Positions 1 through 11,833 are shown, counted from the stretch's first letter. The stretch: DNA of 64,000 nt from Blumeriella jaapii (GCA_009599575.1 VWND01000050.1:1-64000); one strand, 5' to 3'. Made by a program: numbers and translations. Notes: a model not told the origin generated them from the sequence alone.

Positions 1-19
1 GACGTCCGTCCACACCCCC

Positions 20-20
<1 letters not shown>

Positions 21-68
<48 letters not shown>
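21..68. repeat. 48-nt C homopolymer
   Basis: An uninterrupted run of C, preceded by a shorter C-rich stretch (15-19). It may be a real mononucleotide tract or an assembly or base-calling artefact (poly-G on the other strand). No gene touches it. Confidence 0.95.
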
Positions 69-1470
69 ATCTCAGCTCAGTCTCATGACGCAAATACTGT
101 ACCTATCCGTGGTACGTTCGTGTCTGCATCGGACCTCCGCACCGCGATGCCGCAATACGAGCAGACGTTGATGAAATGTGCTGGCTCTCGTCGTCATGAC
201 ATTCCCGAATGGTCGAATCCATCGCGGTCCAGGACCAAAGCAGATGATGCGAGCGTAGTTGCATCGATCTACTGTACCTGGCCTCACGTACATGCTTCTC
301 CTCTCGAGCATTCTGGCTAACGGGGGCTTGGCGCGCCTAGTCCATGGACGTTACCTCGATAGAGAGCCAGCTACTGCTGTTTCTCCGCAACGCCTTGTCA
401 GCTTGAACGTTGAACGGACACTGATCCCTCTTGGCCGAACCTCCCGCGCTCGTCGCGGTCCAAGCTGAGCCCCCAAGACGCATGTTGGTACGTAGGAACC
501 GACAGCTGAGCTTCCAGAACGACGCCGTTGTGTTGCTTCGGGTGACACCGCCATGTTTCTCGGCGCTGGACCGTCAAACGATGCGTGGTACCACGACCGA
601 TATCACTTGACTTGCAGGGACAAAGCTCGATGCGCAATCGGTGATACCGAGAGCGTTTTCCCCCTCAGCGCGAGCTGGGGAGCTGTGTGTGTACATGCTA
701 CCAGGCTCGCTTGGCTTTACCGAGCTCGCTTGGCTTTACCGGGCTCGCGTTGTGCTCTAGTGCCGTCGAGCCCTTCTTCCTATTTTTAGCACCTTCCTCC
801 AGCTCGGCTCGGTGCGCTCGAGTAAACAACTGATGTTGATTTGAGACTGCTCAAGCGCTATTCTCGTTTGGGGGTTACCCAAGTTTCCTATCACACATGT
901 CTACCTATCTAGTGTAAGGTACCGACGGTACCAGTGGTACTCAAGAATACGAGAGGGAAGGCTTGCTACTGCTCAGGCAATGTCAAGCAAGCAATACATA
1001 GCTGCCGCCTTCAAAGCCCAGAATCGATAAGTCACAGTCTAGACATCATCTGATGTCATTCTTGACTCGGGTTTGCGCTTCACATGAGATCTGGATACGA
1101 GAGCGTGCATCCGCTGGCTTACACGAAATGGAAGGTGGCTTGCCGGTTCGGCACTGATCGAGCGACGTCGACGGCGAGGCTTTGTTTGTCGTCAAATGGC
1201 GCAATTTGCTATTCTCGGCAGCACCATTGTTGTGCTATCTCCCTTCGAGCTTGCTTCGAACCTCTGCTGGCTTGATGACATCCTCCGATACGAGAGCGGC
1301 GAGTAGTTGCGCTACAGCGTACAGCCCTCCTCGGTCCTATTCCAGCGGTCTCTATCCAATGGCTTCGATAGCGAAGCATTGCAACGGATCGCGGCTGCGA
1401 AGTTGGTTTCCGTGGCCTCATGTGTGCGTCATCTACTTGTGATGGCTCATCGCGAGAGCCAGAGAGCTTG
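69..1470. other. intergenic, no gene recognised
   Basis: All open frames here are short and overlap on both strands without recognisable protein features. The stretch holds a direct repeat of a 20-bp unit (GCTCGCTTGGCTTTACC core, starting at 704 and 724, with a third partial copy to about 749). The distal end is the promoter region of the secreted protein gene that starts at 1588. Confidence 0.6.
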
Positions 1471-1472
1471 AG

Positions 1473-1478
1473 TATATA
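1473..1478 (+). promoter_or_regulatory. TATA-like box upstream of the secreted repeat-protein gene
   Basis: A TATATA hexamer lies 110 bp before the ATG at 1588. The interval between them is pyrimidine-rich, as is typical of 5' leaders of highly expressed fungal genes. Its function is inferred from position only. Confidence 0.45.
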
Positions 1479-1587
1479 GCTCTTGACAACTCCTGAGTTC
1501 CAGCTATTCCTCACTCCATCACTCTCACATCTCATCACCAAATCACATTCTAATTCCTAATCCCCAACTACTACCTCTATCTTCAAC

Positions 1588-2519
1588 ATGCGTTTCTCAA
1601 GCCTCGCCATCATTGCTGCTGCTTCGGCAGTCTATGTCTCGGCCACGCCAACTGACTATGTAAGTACTCAAGCAAGGATCAACATCATCCTCACAGCGTG
1701 TCTTGCACAAATCTTTCAAGATCAGCTACAAAAGATACCAATTGCATGAGCTAACACTCCTTCAGGGTAACTACGGAGGTGAGAGAATGCTCGATTCCAC
1801 CCAGACGTCTCTATCCCAGTTCAAACTAACGGTATCCAGCATACGGCCAATACCAAAACTACCCCGGCGCTCCCTCCTCATCCTCCTCTTCATCTTCGAC
1901 GTCCTCCGTCGCCTCGAGCACTTCCACTTCTACCTCCGTAGCCCCCGTCCCAACTGGTACGTTGTCCACTCCCTCCAAGCCCACGTCCTCTCCAAAACCC
2001 AGAGCAATACTGACAGTACACAGTCAACCCCTACGGCAGCTACGCCAACTACGGGGCCTACAAGCGCGCCGCAGGAGCTGACGCCATTCCCGAGGCAGAG
2101 TTCGTCGAGAAGCGCGCCAACTACGGCAACTACGGCGGTGCGTAGCTAGCTCCCTTCTTCCCTTCTCTCATTCCACATCAGCCTCCTCCCCTTACCATAA
2201 CTGTCCATCGGCTGCTTCTCGTTCGAAGTGCCACAGCTAACAATCCAACGCAACGCAGCCTACGGCCAGTACCAGAACTACCCCGCCCCGGTTCCCACCA
2301 CCACCACGAAGAAAACCTCTTCTTCGGCGAAGCCCACTGCCACTCCCAAGCCCAAGGGGTAAGATGCTTTCCCCGCTCTCTTCCCTCTTTTCCCCCTGAT
2401 CTCCTCTTCGATCTCTGCTCTGCTCCTCCCTTCCTCCCTATCGCTAGCAAGAGAGGGATCGCTGACGACGCGGGTGTGGTGACAGATACGGATCGTACGG
2501 AAACTACGGCCACTACTAG
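1588..2519 (+). CDS. small secreted Tyr/Gly-rich repeat protein with two Kex2-type sites; family not recognised
   Basis: Six exons (1588-1659, 1766-1778, 1840-1956, 2024-2137, 2259-2358, 2486-2519) join in phase through GT-AG introns to give 149 aa. Residues 1-20 look like a signal peptide (cleavage near VSA-T). The mature part is two copies of one unit: GNYGAYGQYQNYP (25-37 and 102-114, identical), a Ser/Thr/Pro linker, then YGSY(A/G)NYG(A/H)Y (71-80 and 140-149). Between the copies are Lys-Arg pairs at 81-82 and 97-98 flanking an acidic spacer with EAE. Cleavage by Kex2 would release two related Tyr-rich chains. Introns fall at the same place inside both copies (after GNYG, phase 1), so the gene grew by internal duplication. 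It could be a wall or adhesive protein, or a peptide precursor. No UstY-like (DUF3328) modifying enzyme is visible nearby. Exon structure is supported by phase and repeats, function is unknown. Confidence 0.8.
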
Positions 2520-3538
2520 AACGGCCCCTGTGACACCGGGGGGGGGCTGATTGCCTGGTTTACGATTGGATCGTGAGGGATTCGCGAAATCAGAACGCGA
2601 GATGTTGGACGCGAATAATATTCTAAACGCCCGGAAACGTGCCCTAAATAATGTTTACTTGATATAGTTAATGAAACCACAACCGCTACAAAAAGCCGTC
2701 TCACTCTTCTCTGTCCCGGGAACACGCCGCCTATAGCTTACATAGGTAGGTACGTGATGCAGTGGACGAACATCCGACAACCACGGAATGCACATCCTTC
2801 TATTCTCACTCTTGCCCATTCCCTTCCCCGCGAATCTCGCAATCTCATCATCCACACCCCCAGACCCCGTATGTGTCCGCGAAAGGCGCCGCCGCCCGTT
2901 CGAAACGACGAGAGTCCCGTCCTAACAGAAGACGGTGTTGCTGGCCCCCACACCACACCACACCACACCACACCACACCGCACAAAGCTAGCTAGCTACC
3001 TAGGTAGGTAGCGTAAGCGAGCGCCAAAACAAGCGAGCGCGGAAAATCTCCTCTTCACTTCACTTCTCCTCTCCTCTCCTCTCCCCACTCTCGAGGAGGA
3101 GTCCTCCCCTCACCCTCAAGTCACGTCTATGTATTCATTCATTCGATCGATCGAGAAGACATGCGTGTCCGTCGCTCCACCCCCGCTTCTCGTTCACGGC
3201 TAGCGGCTTAGACATGTGATCCCCCCCCCTCCCACCCCCATTCTACCCCGGTTTCTACGACGGTTTGCCATGATGATGGAGCAGCACTAGAAGTGCGGAG
3301 TGGGGTGGGGGGTTCTGTGGCGCGTCCCTTGTGTGTAGAAGAGGCTCGTTGATGGGTATGTGATCGCGGTCTGGCCAGCTAGCTAGGTAGCTAGCTCGCG
3401 AGAAAGCTGGGTGGGTGTGTTTGGTGGAGCGCGAGGGCTGGGGCTGGGGCTGGGGCTGGGGCGAGGAAAAGCTGGGGAGGGGACCGTGTTTGGTGCAAGG
3501 CTTGATGTTGGAGCCGGTATTGGGACTTGTGATGTGGG

Positions 3539-3573
3539 TGGGTAGGTAGGTAGGTAGGTAGGTAGGTAGGTAG
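3539..3573. repeat. (GGTA)n microsatellite
   Basis: About eight perfect copies of GGTA/TAGG. Confidence 0.95.
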
Positions 3574-4305
3574 GGGTGTGGACGGATGGTTACAGAAGTC
3601 GTTCAGTCTTTGGCACCAGCCCGGCGCGAAGGCTCACGAACAAGGAACTCCTGCACTTCTCGCTTCTGGAAGTGGTGCTGTTCCTTTCCTCTTTCTCTTC
3701 GAGATGCAATGTTGTTCGTGGACGTCCAGCTCTCTCTCACTCACGCTTGTGTGCGCCCCCTTCCTCAAACACCAACGCAGACTTTGGACGCGGTGCGAGA
3801 AACGCCGTCCCAGACCAAGCGACTGACTGAAATCCAGCCGCTTTCCTGCAGTACCTGCCGTTGCGAAGAGTGGAGAAGGCGGTAAAGAGCTCTCTCGTCG
3901 AGGAACGGAACTCTTCTGGAACATACGACCAAGCCCTTGCCCAGTTCGGACCCGGGTAGCTGGCTAGCTCCTCCATACGACGTTCGTTGTCCTCACAGAG
4001 AGCCATTCTGTCAAGTGTGTTGCAGCCCGGGTGGGGTACAGATGTATGTATGTACTGGAGGCGTTTTGTGAATCGATACCTGCAGGCGGGATATCATCTC
4101 ATACCATACCAAACTTACGCTTTTGCTACCAGTTAGACAGAGCGGCGAAGACTCGGCCACTGCTACTTACGACTGATCGACAACACACGCTCCTCAAACC
4201 GAACCCCAACCACCAAGTTGAAAGAGCCAGATCTTCACCTCTATATTTTATCTTGCACGCAAATCCGTGCTAGCCTTGTTTCGCAAGACATGTACACAGA
4301 AGTGA

Positions 4306-4307
<2 letters not shown>

Positions 4308-4362
<55 letters not shown>
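4308..4362. repeat. (AT)n microsatellite
   Basis: About 27 uninterrupted AT units in a GC-balanced neighbourhood. Confidence 0.95.
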
Positions 4363-4365
<3 letters not shown>

Positions 4366-4924
4366 GAATATGTAAATAAATGTATCAGCATACACCTGAC
4401 ACGAGATGCTCCAACCATCTACAACGCATTCAATCCCTCGCAAAGCTTTCGTGAGAGACGTGACGGAGCCGAGTCCGCTATTCCCTACATTTACATACCT
4501 ACCTACCTACCTATTCAATTACCCCCCACCCCGCCCCCCCCCCCCCCTAGGGAAGGGCAAAGCAGATCATCAGCAGCTACACACATGTGGAGATGCCGCG
4601 TCCGCTTCGGAAAAAGAAAAAGACGGTCTTCTCGTTTTGGGAGCTGGCTGGCTGGCTGGCTGGTTAGTGGGTTGTACGCCGTGGTGAGAGAGGTTGGCGC
4701 CGGGGTGGACGGGCAACAGACAAGACGGGGCCAGGAACGAGCGACTGGGTGCGAGGAAAGCCAGGCGGTAGATAGAGCCCGAGATCTGAGATGAGATGAG
4801 ATGTAGCGAGGTAGCAGTGCCTTGTGTTTCCCACCTCCCACTTCCCATGCTCCTCTTCCAGATGCCTCACGCTATCCCTCCCCTTTGCCTTCTCCCTCGC
4901 CCTCCTTCGCCCTTCCCGCTGCTC

Positions 4925-6095
4925 TCAACTCAGCGACATGTCATGCCCCGTCCGCCGCACTGCCCTTCGCCACCCTTCCGTCGCCTCGCACCGCTTGATC
5001 CACGCGTGGATACACGGCCACTGTCCCGGCCGCACATCGCCCGCCAGGCCGCGCGAGAGGATGAGTTGCACGCTGAAGAGACTGTGGTTTGCTCAGTTAG
5101 GTGTGTTGAGAGGGTGCTCGGTTAGGTGGGTGATTGGAAAGTGTGAGGTGAGGTGAGGTCTCGCACAAAGACGAGCCGAAGATGGAGACACACACCCGGA
5201 CGCGGCAGACAGACGTTCGAGAGGAAAAGAAGGAACCCCGACTTCCTCTCAAAAACACAGAGGGCTGGGGTAAGGTGGAAGAGAAAACGACCAAAAGGGA
5301 AACAGAGGGCGTACGCAAAGCACACATACCACATAGTATCAGCAGCCGTGACCTCCCTGCCCACCAGAAACCCCTTGCCCTTGCCCTTCCACTCCAGTTC
5401 CCTCTCCAACCATTCCAAGTCCCTCCTGACATTCAGATACAGGCTCTCCTCCAGCGTGCTCAGATCGCCGTTCTCGCGTGTGCGCGCCGGCGCATGCCAG
5501 CGGGCGTACGTCACGGCTAGCGCGTGCGGCATGAAGAGGCCCTCGGCCGCGTGGATGAACATCAGGACGCGGGTGCGACGAGCTGTGTCGGTTAAGGAGG
5601 GGGAGGGGAGGCCGCCGAGGAGACGTGTGGCATGGGGAGAGGGGTAGGTAGAGAGAAGGTATCTGTGTAGGGTGTCAGTGTCAAGGTGATTGATTGGTGT
5701 TGCTCTCGTTTGTCAAGCTAAAAGAAGAAAAAAAAAAAAAACCACAAACAGAATGCGGATAAGACAGAGCTGATGGAAAAGAACACCACCTACTCAGTGA
5801 TAGCACCACTCTCGCCGATCTCCAACTCCCCATCGGTCAGAAACGGTGCCTTGCCGAGCGAGTTCCCCGAACGGGTGCGGAAGTCGGCCGGCGCCTTGTT
5901 GTCGACGCGCGGGAAGAAGACGCACGCATAGGGCAGCCGCAGCTCCTCCAGCAGCCAGGCGATGCGGATGCTGCGCGAGGCTTGCAGGAAGTAAAGCGTG
6001 AGGTCCGGGCTTGGTGTTGTGGTTGCGATTGCGGTGGGGGGTTGGGTAGGATTTGGGGGTGGGTTGGGGGATGGGGTTAGGGCTTGGGTGGCCAT
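4925..6095 (-). CDS. glutathione S-transferase
   Basis: Three exons (6095-5794, 5662-5330, 5081-4925) join in phase to 263 aa. After a Pro/Thr-rich N-terminal extension of about 28 residues comes a thioredoxin-fold GST domain (LYFLQASRSIRIAWLLEEL, then GKAPFLTDGELEIGESGAI, the glutathione-binding loop with the conserved E-S pair). The helical C-terminal domain follows in exons 2 and 3 (EYLLSTYPSP, TAADTM, then the last helices). The enzyme would conjugate glutathione to electrophiles in the cytosol. The N-terminal extension is low complexity and the true start might lie inside it, but no ATG occurs there. Substrate class cannot be told from sequence. Confidence 0.88.
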
Positions 6096-6444
6096 GTTTA
6101 TTTTTTACCCTTTCGGTAGGTGGACAGGGGGGAGAAAGAGATTTTGGGGAGATGGATAGGAAGGGATGGAAGAAATGAGAAGTAGAACGAGTGCAATGTT
6201 AGGTAAATCGGAAATGTGGAAGAGGGGTATATAGGCTCGATGAAGGGTCTAATCATACGTCATGAGCGACTAACTCATGCCGTTGAAGCAGCCATGTGGA
6301 GATCCTACTGGCGTAGACCAAATCCGGGAGTTTCGGTATCTTAGCATCATCGCATCTGAGGTTTGATTGGTTTTTGGTATTCTTGCTCGCGCCCGGCTTT
6401 CCAGAAATGTACAACATCGGTCGCGGCTGAGTCGAGCGGTTCAA
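6096..6444. other. intergenic spacer
   Basis: Contains the 5' leader of the GST gene and the 3' end of smp3. Nothing else is recognised. Confidence 0.6.
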
Positions 6445-8201
6445 TCAACCAGCTACCTCAACACAATCCTTCGTGACTCTCCATGTACCGAGCCCCCTTC
6501 GCCCAACGACTCTGCTCAGAGTTTTCCAAAATCCGTCGTCGCCGAAGTCCAGATCGTCGAGGTTTAGGTGCTTCCGGTGGCGCCAGACCTCTTGGAAATG
6601 GAGGGGCGATGGTTCTTGGCCTGAAATGTAGTTGTCCAGAAAAGTTGCTGACAAAGGAGCGATGAAATACGTGCCTTGTTCCTCCTGCAAGTACGCCGTT
6701 GCGTTGTCGGAAGGCCTGTGACATGTTGCTAGTGCTGCTAACTCCTGGAGCATGAGTGGACCCTTCATACCCATGATATCGTGGGTTGTTAGGACCTCGT
6801 TCTTCCCATTCAACAGCCAGACAGGCGGGCTGTACGTTTTCCACCATACAGCCTGGGTCGCGTCTGGCTGCTTGCCCATAAACACCTGCGTGGGCACGAT
6901 TCCTCCCTGGTGGTACACACCCATGAGGATGCCGAAAATTAGATTAAATAGAATCCAGGTGCCAGCCCAGAGACGGAACAGCGTCGGGTTTTTAGGAAGT
7001 CGGATCGAAGAAAGAATCATGGGTATCGTAGGAAGGAGAAATCGAGCTTCTTGGTGCTGAAACATCGACAGAACCACGATGCCGGCAAGGGCAGAGTAAA
7101 GTCGCAACGATGGGTGAACTCCGAGGAGGAGCAAAGGAGCTGCTGGGCCAAGCAGCTGGGGCAGGTTGAAGAGGATGTGCTGGTACCAGGGATGTAGTCC
7201 GTGTTTCGCAAGATTCGTCGTTTGCAAGTTGTATTTGTAGTTGTTGAGAGGAGTGATGACGGGGTGGGAGAAGATGTACGACCAGGTGACGGAATGTTCG
7301 GTGTAGAATTGTGTGTCCACAGAGATAGCGACGAAGGTGGTAAGAAATGCGGCAAAGATGGCGGCGAAAAGAGCCAGGGGACTGGGGGACTGTTAGCAGA
7401 AGCCGTGGAAGCTGGAGTGGTGCCTACTGTTTCAAAAATGGGGAATCAACCGGAGGCCCGGAATGATGAGGAAAGCTGGGAACGTAATGCGGTTGAAAAC
7501 ACCAAACACTGCTATAGATGCCAATATCGCGGTTGCAAAGGCAGAAGATCGTTGCTACGAGACTATCAGACTGGTTCCCATGCACCTCCGAGGCCGAACC
7601 CACCTTGGTTTCCACGATCCTGTCTATCAGAACCAAGCACCAGGCCAGCGCCAACGTCTCGATGGAATTCGAGAAGGTATGTGTCTGGTATGTCCAGGTC
7701 ACGTATGAGGATGCGACCAGCAGGACCGCGAGCTTGCGATGTCGCGGGGACTGCACCAGTTCATGCAGAGCCCAGTCCTCCAACACGAAGCTCAAGGTGA
7801 ACATCAGCACCCGGAGGGTCCAGAAGACTGCTATCGGCGGCACTTCTCCATCCTTTCCGTTCCCTATCCACAGCCATCGGAGGAGGAGCATCGGCAGGCC
7901 GTAGACCGGCCACAGGGGAAACACGCTTCGGACGGGCTCATCGGCGGTAAACTCCCAGGTCAACTTGACGGGGTAACTGAAGATTTGGCCTGCAGGAGAG
8001 GTCAGCACAGGTGTTTGCGCAAAGACGGGGTTTTCGCCCATCGCGATTCGGCCATGAGAAGCTATCGCCGAGTCCGGACCACGTACCTGCTATGACCTCG
8101 GGGCCTTGGAAATTCTCATCGGGGTGCAGGTAGCTCGGCGACAAAGCAAAGTAGAGACGGACCAGAGCCAGGAACAGGTATGTGCGCCTCCACATTGTCA
8201 T
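6445..8201 (-). CDS. smp3: GPI mannosyltransferase 4 (Smp3/PIG-Z, GT22), apparent 1-nt frameshift
   Basis: Exons 8201-8087, 7989-7604, 7554-7428 and 7389-6445 give about 523 aa once one base is allowed for. It adds the fourth mannose to the GPI anchor core in the ER membrane. Signature features of the ALG9/PIG-B/SMP3 family are present: a lumenal [11 protein letters not shown] motif after the first membrane segment, [12 protein letters not shown] in exon 3, and HQEARFLLP in the last exon, with many hydrophobic helices. In exon 3 the frame meets a TGA just after IPHF, at a run of five A (7434-7438 on the plus strand). With four A the exon stays open, uses a normal GTAGGC donor and joins in phase. 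This is probably a sequencing error. The alternative is a different donor a few codons earlier (GTTGAT). Confidence 0.9.
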
Positions 8202-8371
8202 TCAGGCGAGATGAGCTGACTCTCGGGGCATTGAAAAGAAGGGAAATTCGCAGATGCGAGGGTGGAAATGGGCGTGTGCATTGGGGATGGTTGGGGCGCG
8301 AGAGCGTTGGGAGAGAGGGAGGGTGGCACGAAACTAGAGGAAGGGGGAGCGGGTGACGCGTTGGTTGGGGA

Positions 8372-8421
8372 CGGGTGAAGGGTGAAGGGTGACGACGGGT
8401 GACGGGTGACGGGTGACGGGA
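8372..8421. repeat. tandem GGGTGA(A/C)G repeats
   Basis: About six copies of a 7-8 bp GGGTGAC/GGGTGAA unit in the promoter side of smp3. Confidence 0.8.
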
Positions 8422-8929
8422 AAGCGTCCCAGAAAAAGACGGGGGGGCGGAGACGGGAACATGGTCTCGGGTTCGCAAAGTATAGGTACTGTGTCAAAGT
8501 ATATACTTCGGAAGTACGTCCTGGACCGTCCTGTGTATGCGTGGGTGGAAGAATGTGAGTCTGAGATGGGGGCGTCAATCCTGGCTGTCTTGGACACTTG
8601 GCAATGCTGCTCTGTCTATTGTTAGATGATGCCCTTGAAAATGCCCCTGGAGAAGAAGTATCGCACGGATGGAACAGGACAGTACCGTAACATGATTTTG
8701 CACAAGTGTTGTACTGTATAGTGCGGTAGTAAATACCGAGAGAGATGTACACAGCATGTCCAGTATATGCCTCCCTCGTACATCATACATCCATTTACAT
8801 CATTACACATCATGTATGCATCTGCATCAGTCAGTGAATGCTTTCGGCATTGGCTCCACTGAAGCTGATGCAAGAGAAATATACGGACTCACCAGATCAA
8901 GTAAGGGCTGACTCGACAACTACAATGGC

Positions 8930-9062
8930 ATTGGCCACGGCCACGGCAACGACAACAACAACAATGACGACGACGGCGACAACAACAACCACAACGACGA
9001 CGACGATGACGACGACAATAACAACAACAACGACAACGGCAACAACAATAACAACAACCATC
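8930..9062. repeat. degenerate ACN (ACA/ACG/ATG) trinucleotide array
   Basis: Roughly 40 consecutive triplets built from ACA, ACG, ACC, ATG and GCG. The apparent Thr-rich reading frame is purely compositional. Confidence 0.9.
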
Positions 9063-9089
9063 ACAGGTTTCTCCTTCTACTTATTTACT

Positions 9090-9235
9090 GTTGGACTTGT
9101 TGACATGTTGACATGTTGACTTGTTGACTTACTAACTTATTGACTTGCCAACTTAATGACTTACTAACTTATTGACTTACTAACTTGTTGACTCACTGAC
9201 GTATCGACTTACTAACTGACATACATACTAACCTA
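9090..9235. repeat. short tandem array of TTGACTTACTAAC-like units
   Basis: Alternating GTTGACNTGTTGACTT and ACTTACTAACTTATTGACTT units with point differences, about 145 bp in all. It has no unique spacers, so it is a degenerate minisatellite. Confidence 0.85.
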
Positions 9236-9378
9236 CCTACGTAATAGACACTCGATACCTTTACCACTCACGAACTCACCTTTCCTCCCGCTTCTTGGTT
9301 GTATGTAAGAGCTCATCAGACGAAATCACCATCCCCACCGCGCTTCCGTCTCGCGCGCGGGCTAAACGGACCCTTGAT

Positions 9379-9395
9379 CACGTGGATAACACGTG
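9379..9395. promoter_or_regulatory. paired CACGTG E-boxes upstream of skp1
   Basis: Two palindromic CACGTG hexamers (9379-9384, 9390-9395) 11 bp apart, about 425 bp before the skp1 ATG. CACGTG is the core of Cbf1/bHLH sites in fungi. Occupancy is inferred. Confidence 0.45.
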
Positions 9396-9817
9396 ACCTG
9401 GGCTACGATGACGGCCCCGTAGTAGATCCACAGATTGCCGCACGCGTGAGTCAAAAACCAAAGAATGAACAAGATAAACATGCCGGCGGCTGTATGACAG
9501 CCGCTTTCGTCTCAATGCTGTGTTGTTGTGGTGGCTCGCCTCCGGACACCTGTGCCCCACCTGCTCCTTAGCTCAAGGCTACGACGCGCTAAGGTCTCGG
9601 TCCCGCTTCCTCACACTTCCTCACCTCTAAGTTCCCCTCCACCTTCTTCCTCAAAACTTCTTACACTCCACATTCAACTCTCCACCACTTTGGATCCTCA
9701 ACCAACAACCAACATCCAACATCCAACAATCAACCGTTCAACTCCGAACTTCGTACCCATCCTCATACCCAAGACAACACGACTTCTAACACGGCTTCAT
9801 CAATTCACATCTTCACC

Positions 9818-10526
9818 ATGTCCGACAACACGAAGATCACTCTCATCTCCAACGATGGAGTCTCTGTTACCGTTGGTAAGATGCCCGTCCCCCTTCCCCT
9901 CGGGCTGCCCCCGCGCGCACCTGGCTCCGAGCAGCGGTACTGATACTCCGCCGCAGATCGCGCCGTCGCCGAGAAATCCATGCTCATCAAGAACATGATC
10001 GAGGATCTCGGAGACTCTGCCCTTGAGACCGATGTCCCCATCCCAAACGTAAGCAATCGCACCTCCATCACGACTTCGCCTTCCAGGACTCTCCTCTAAT
10101 CCTCATGCGCAGGTCAATGAGCAAGTCCTCAAGAAGGTTATTGAGTGGTGCGAGCATCACAAGAACGACGCCGTCGCCGCCACCGATGACGACTCCGACT
10201 CCCGCAAGAAGACCACCGACATTGAGGAGTGGGACCAGAAGTTTATGCAGGTGGACCAAGAGATGCTGTTCGAGATCATCTTGGTACGCCCCTTCCCTAT
10301 ATCTTGCGCTCTCGCGCGCGCTGAGCCTTACTGACTCATCCTTTCACAGGCCTCCAACTACCTTGATATCAAGCCCCTCCTTGACGTTGGTTGCAAGACG
10401 GTTGCCAATATGATCAAGGGCAAGTCGCCAGAGGAGATTCGAAAGACGTTCAACATCACCAATGACTTCACCCCCGAGGAGGAGGAGCAGATCCGTCGTG
10501 AGAATGAGTGGGCCGAGGACCGTTAA
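9818..10526 (+). CDS. skp1: SKP1, SCF ubiquitin ligase adaptor
   Basis: Four exons (9818-9875, 9957-10048, 10113-10283, 10350-10526) give 165 aa, the usual fungal length. Skp1 links F-box proteins to the cullin Cul1 in SCF ubiquitin ligases and also serves kinetochore and V-ATPase regulators. The N-terminal BTB/POZ-like half ([21 protein letters not shown]) and the C-terminal F-box-binding helices ([20 protein letters not shown], ending in NEWAEDR) are intact. The start follows a CACC context and begins MSDN. It is followed by a long non-coding stretch. High certainty. Confidence 0.97.
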
Positions 10527-11589
10527 GCAGTTGACCCTAAGGAGGAAGGACGCAATACCCTCTTCAACACGGCACTCTGTTCCAGTCCACCTCATCTTAC
10601 TCTACTCACTGCGGCGTTGTCTTCGTCCTTGCGTCACCGGTGTGCGACCTCTTCTTTGGCTATCCATTGGCTTTGGAAGCTCGGCACCGTGGGTTCTCCT
10701 TTTTTGCGGCGTGGGTCTGTTTTTTTCGGGATCTCTTCGCGTTCTTCGAGCGTTACATGGTTTTTGCATGGCGTCACGGCGGTTTCACTCGGAGTTTCTA
10801 CTGCGCTGGACGACTCTTCTCAGTATGCAGACTGGGAATTTCGAGTCTGGGAGCATGATGGCGATGGGCTTCGGAGAGATTAGATTGTCGCATGCCACAA
10901 TCGAAGAGTTTTTACCATAATTTCTCGGGCTTTTCTGCTGTGGTTTGACGTGAACTTCCTCTCATGCATCGAGGCTGTGTCTTTGGCGCCTTTTCCCCAT
11001 TCTTCTTTTCATCCCCTGTGACGACTTCATCTCCCGACTTACCTAGCCATTCCATCAACTAGTCGCAGCTCCTCGGTTTTGAATTTATTCATAACTCGAG
11101 ATACTTCGGCACCAACCTACCTGGTAGGTATCTCCTCTCTCTTTCTCGTTGCAAGACCCCTCCCTACCTACAGTTCCTGCCTACCTTCATCACCTAGATG
11201 ATTTTTGGAACTCCATCCTCCGTCCGTCGCGAACGTTACATCTACGCACGAACACAGGTACCCATTTCTCCCTCCCCATCCCGCACACCGCAGCCTTGGC
11301 ACGCTCCGGCGCGCATGCACACAGGCCGGCCGTCGATTGCTTGCTTGCTACCGCTATTATACATACGTAAGGGCGATTGTCGCTCTCTGCTTGCCGAGGG
11401 CTGGGAGGAGGAGGAGAGGGAGAGAGAGGGAGAGACAGATCCTCAAATCCATGATGCACGGATGGATGGATCGATGGATGCACACCTTCCCTCCCTCACA
11501 GAAAGCGCATGCGTGGTCGATATTCCCTTCCCTTCCCCTTCCTTCTTCTGACTTCCCACCTAAGGTACAGGAAGCTTCATTCTGGACCG

Positions 11590-11632
11590 ACCTACCTACC
11601 TACCTACCTACCTACCTACCTACCTACCTACC
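11590..11632. repeat. (CCTA)n microsatellite
   Basis: About eleven perfect CCTA units. Confidence 0.95.
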
Positions 11633-11832
11633 GTACATGGCGAGCATTCGAATACATCGATACATCCATCCTTACGCAGCAGGGAGGAGGGAGAGTGCGG
11701 GGTGGGGTGTGGGGAGCGCATGCAGACAGGTAGATGCGTACTGTACTGTACCGTATTGACCTGTATTGACTGTAGAACTACGTGGACAGAGAGATGGATC
11801 CTTCGAACAAGGAGCATGTCCACATCTCTCCT

Positions 11833-11833
11833 C

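Larger units (their letters stand above)
2520..4924. other. intergenic, microsatellite-rich, no gene recognised
   Basis: Between the secreted protein gene and the 3' end of the GST gene. It holds a CCACA repeat (about 2948-2982), CTCCT and CTTCA tracts near 3055-3085, GGGGCT repeats near 3440-3462, a GGTA repeat, a long AT repeat and a second C run near 4531-4547. Open frames are short and compositional. Confidence 0.6.
8202..9817. other. intergenic, repeat-rich
   Basis: Separates divergent smp3 and skp1. It contains GGGTGACGGGTGAA-type repeats (about 8372-8421), an ACN trinucleotide array, a TTGACTTACTAA-type array and two CACGTG boxes. No coding gene is recognised. Confidence 0.6.

Noticed and set aside
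9090..9235. Regular short repeats that could suggest a CRISPR-like array
   Set aside because: Units are contiguous and degenerate without unique spacers, and the genome is eukaryotic; it is a minisatellite.
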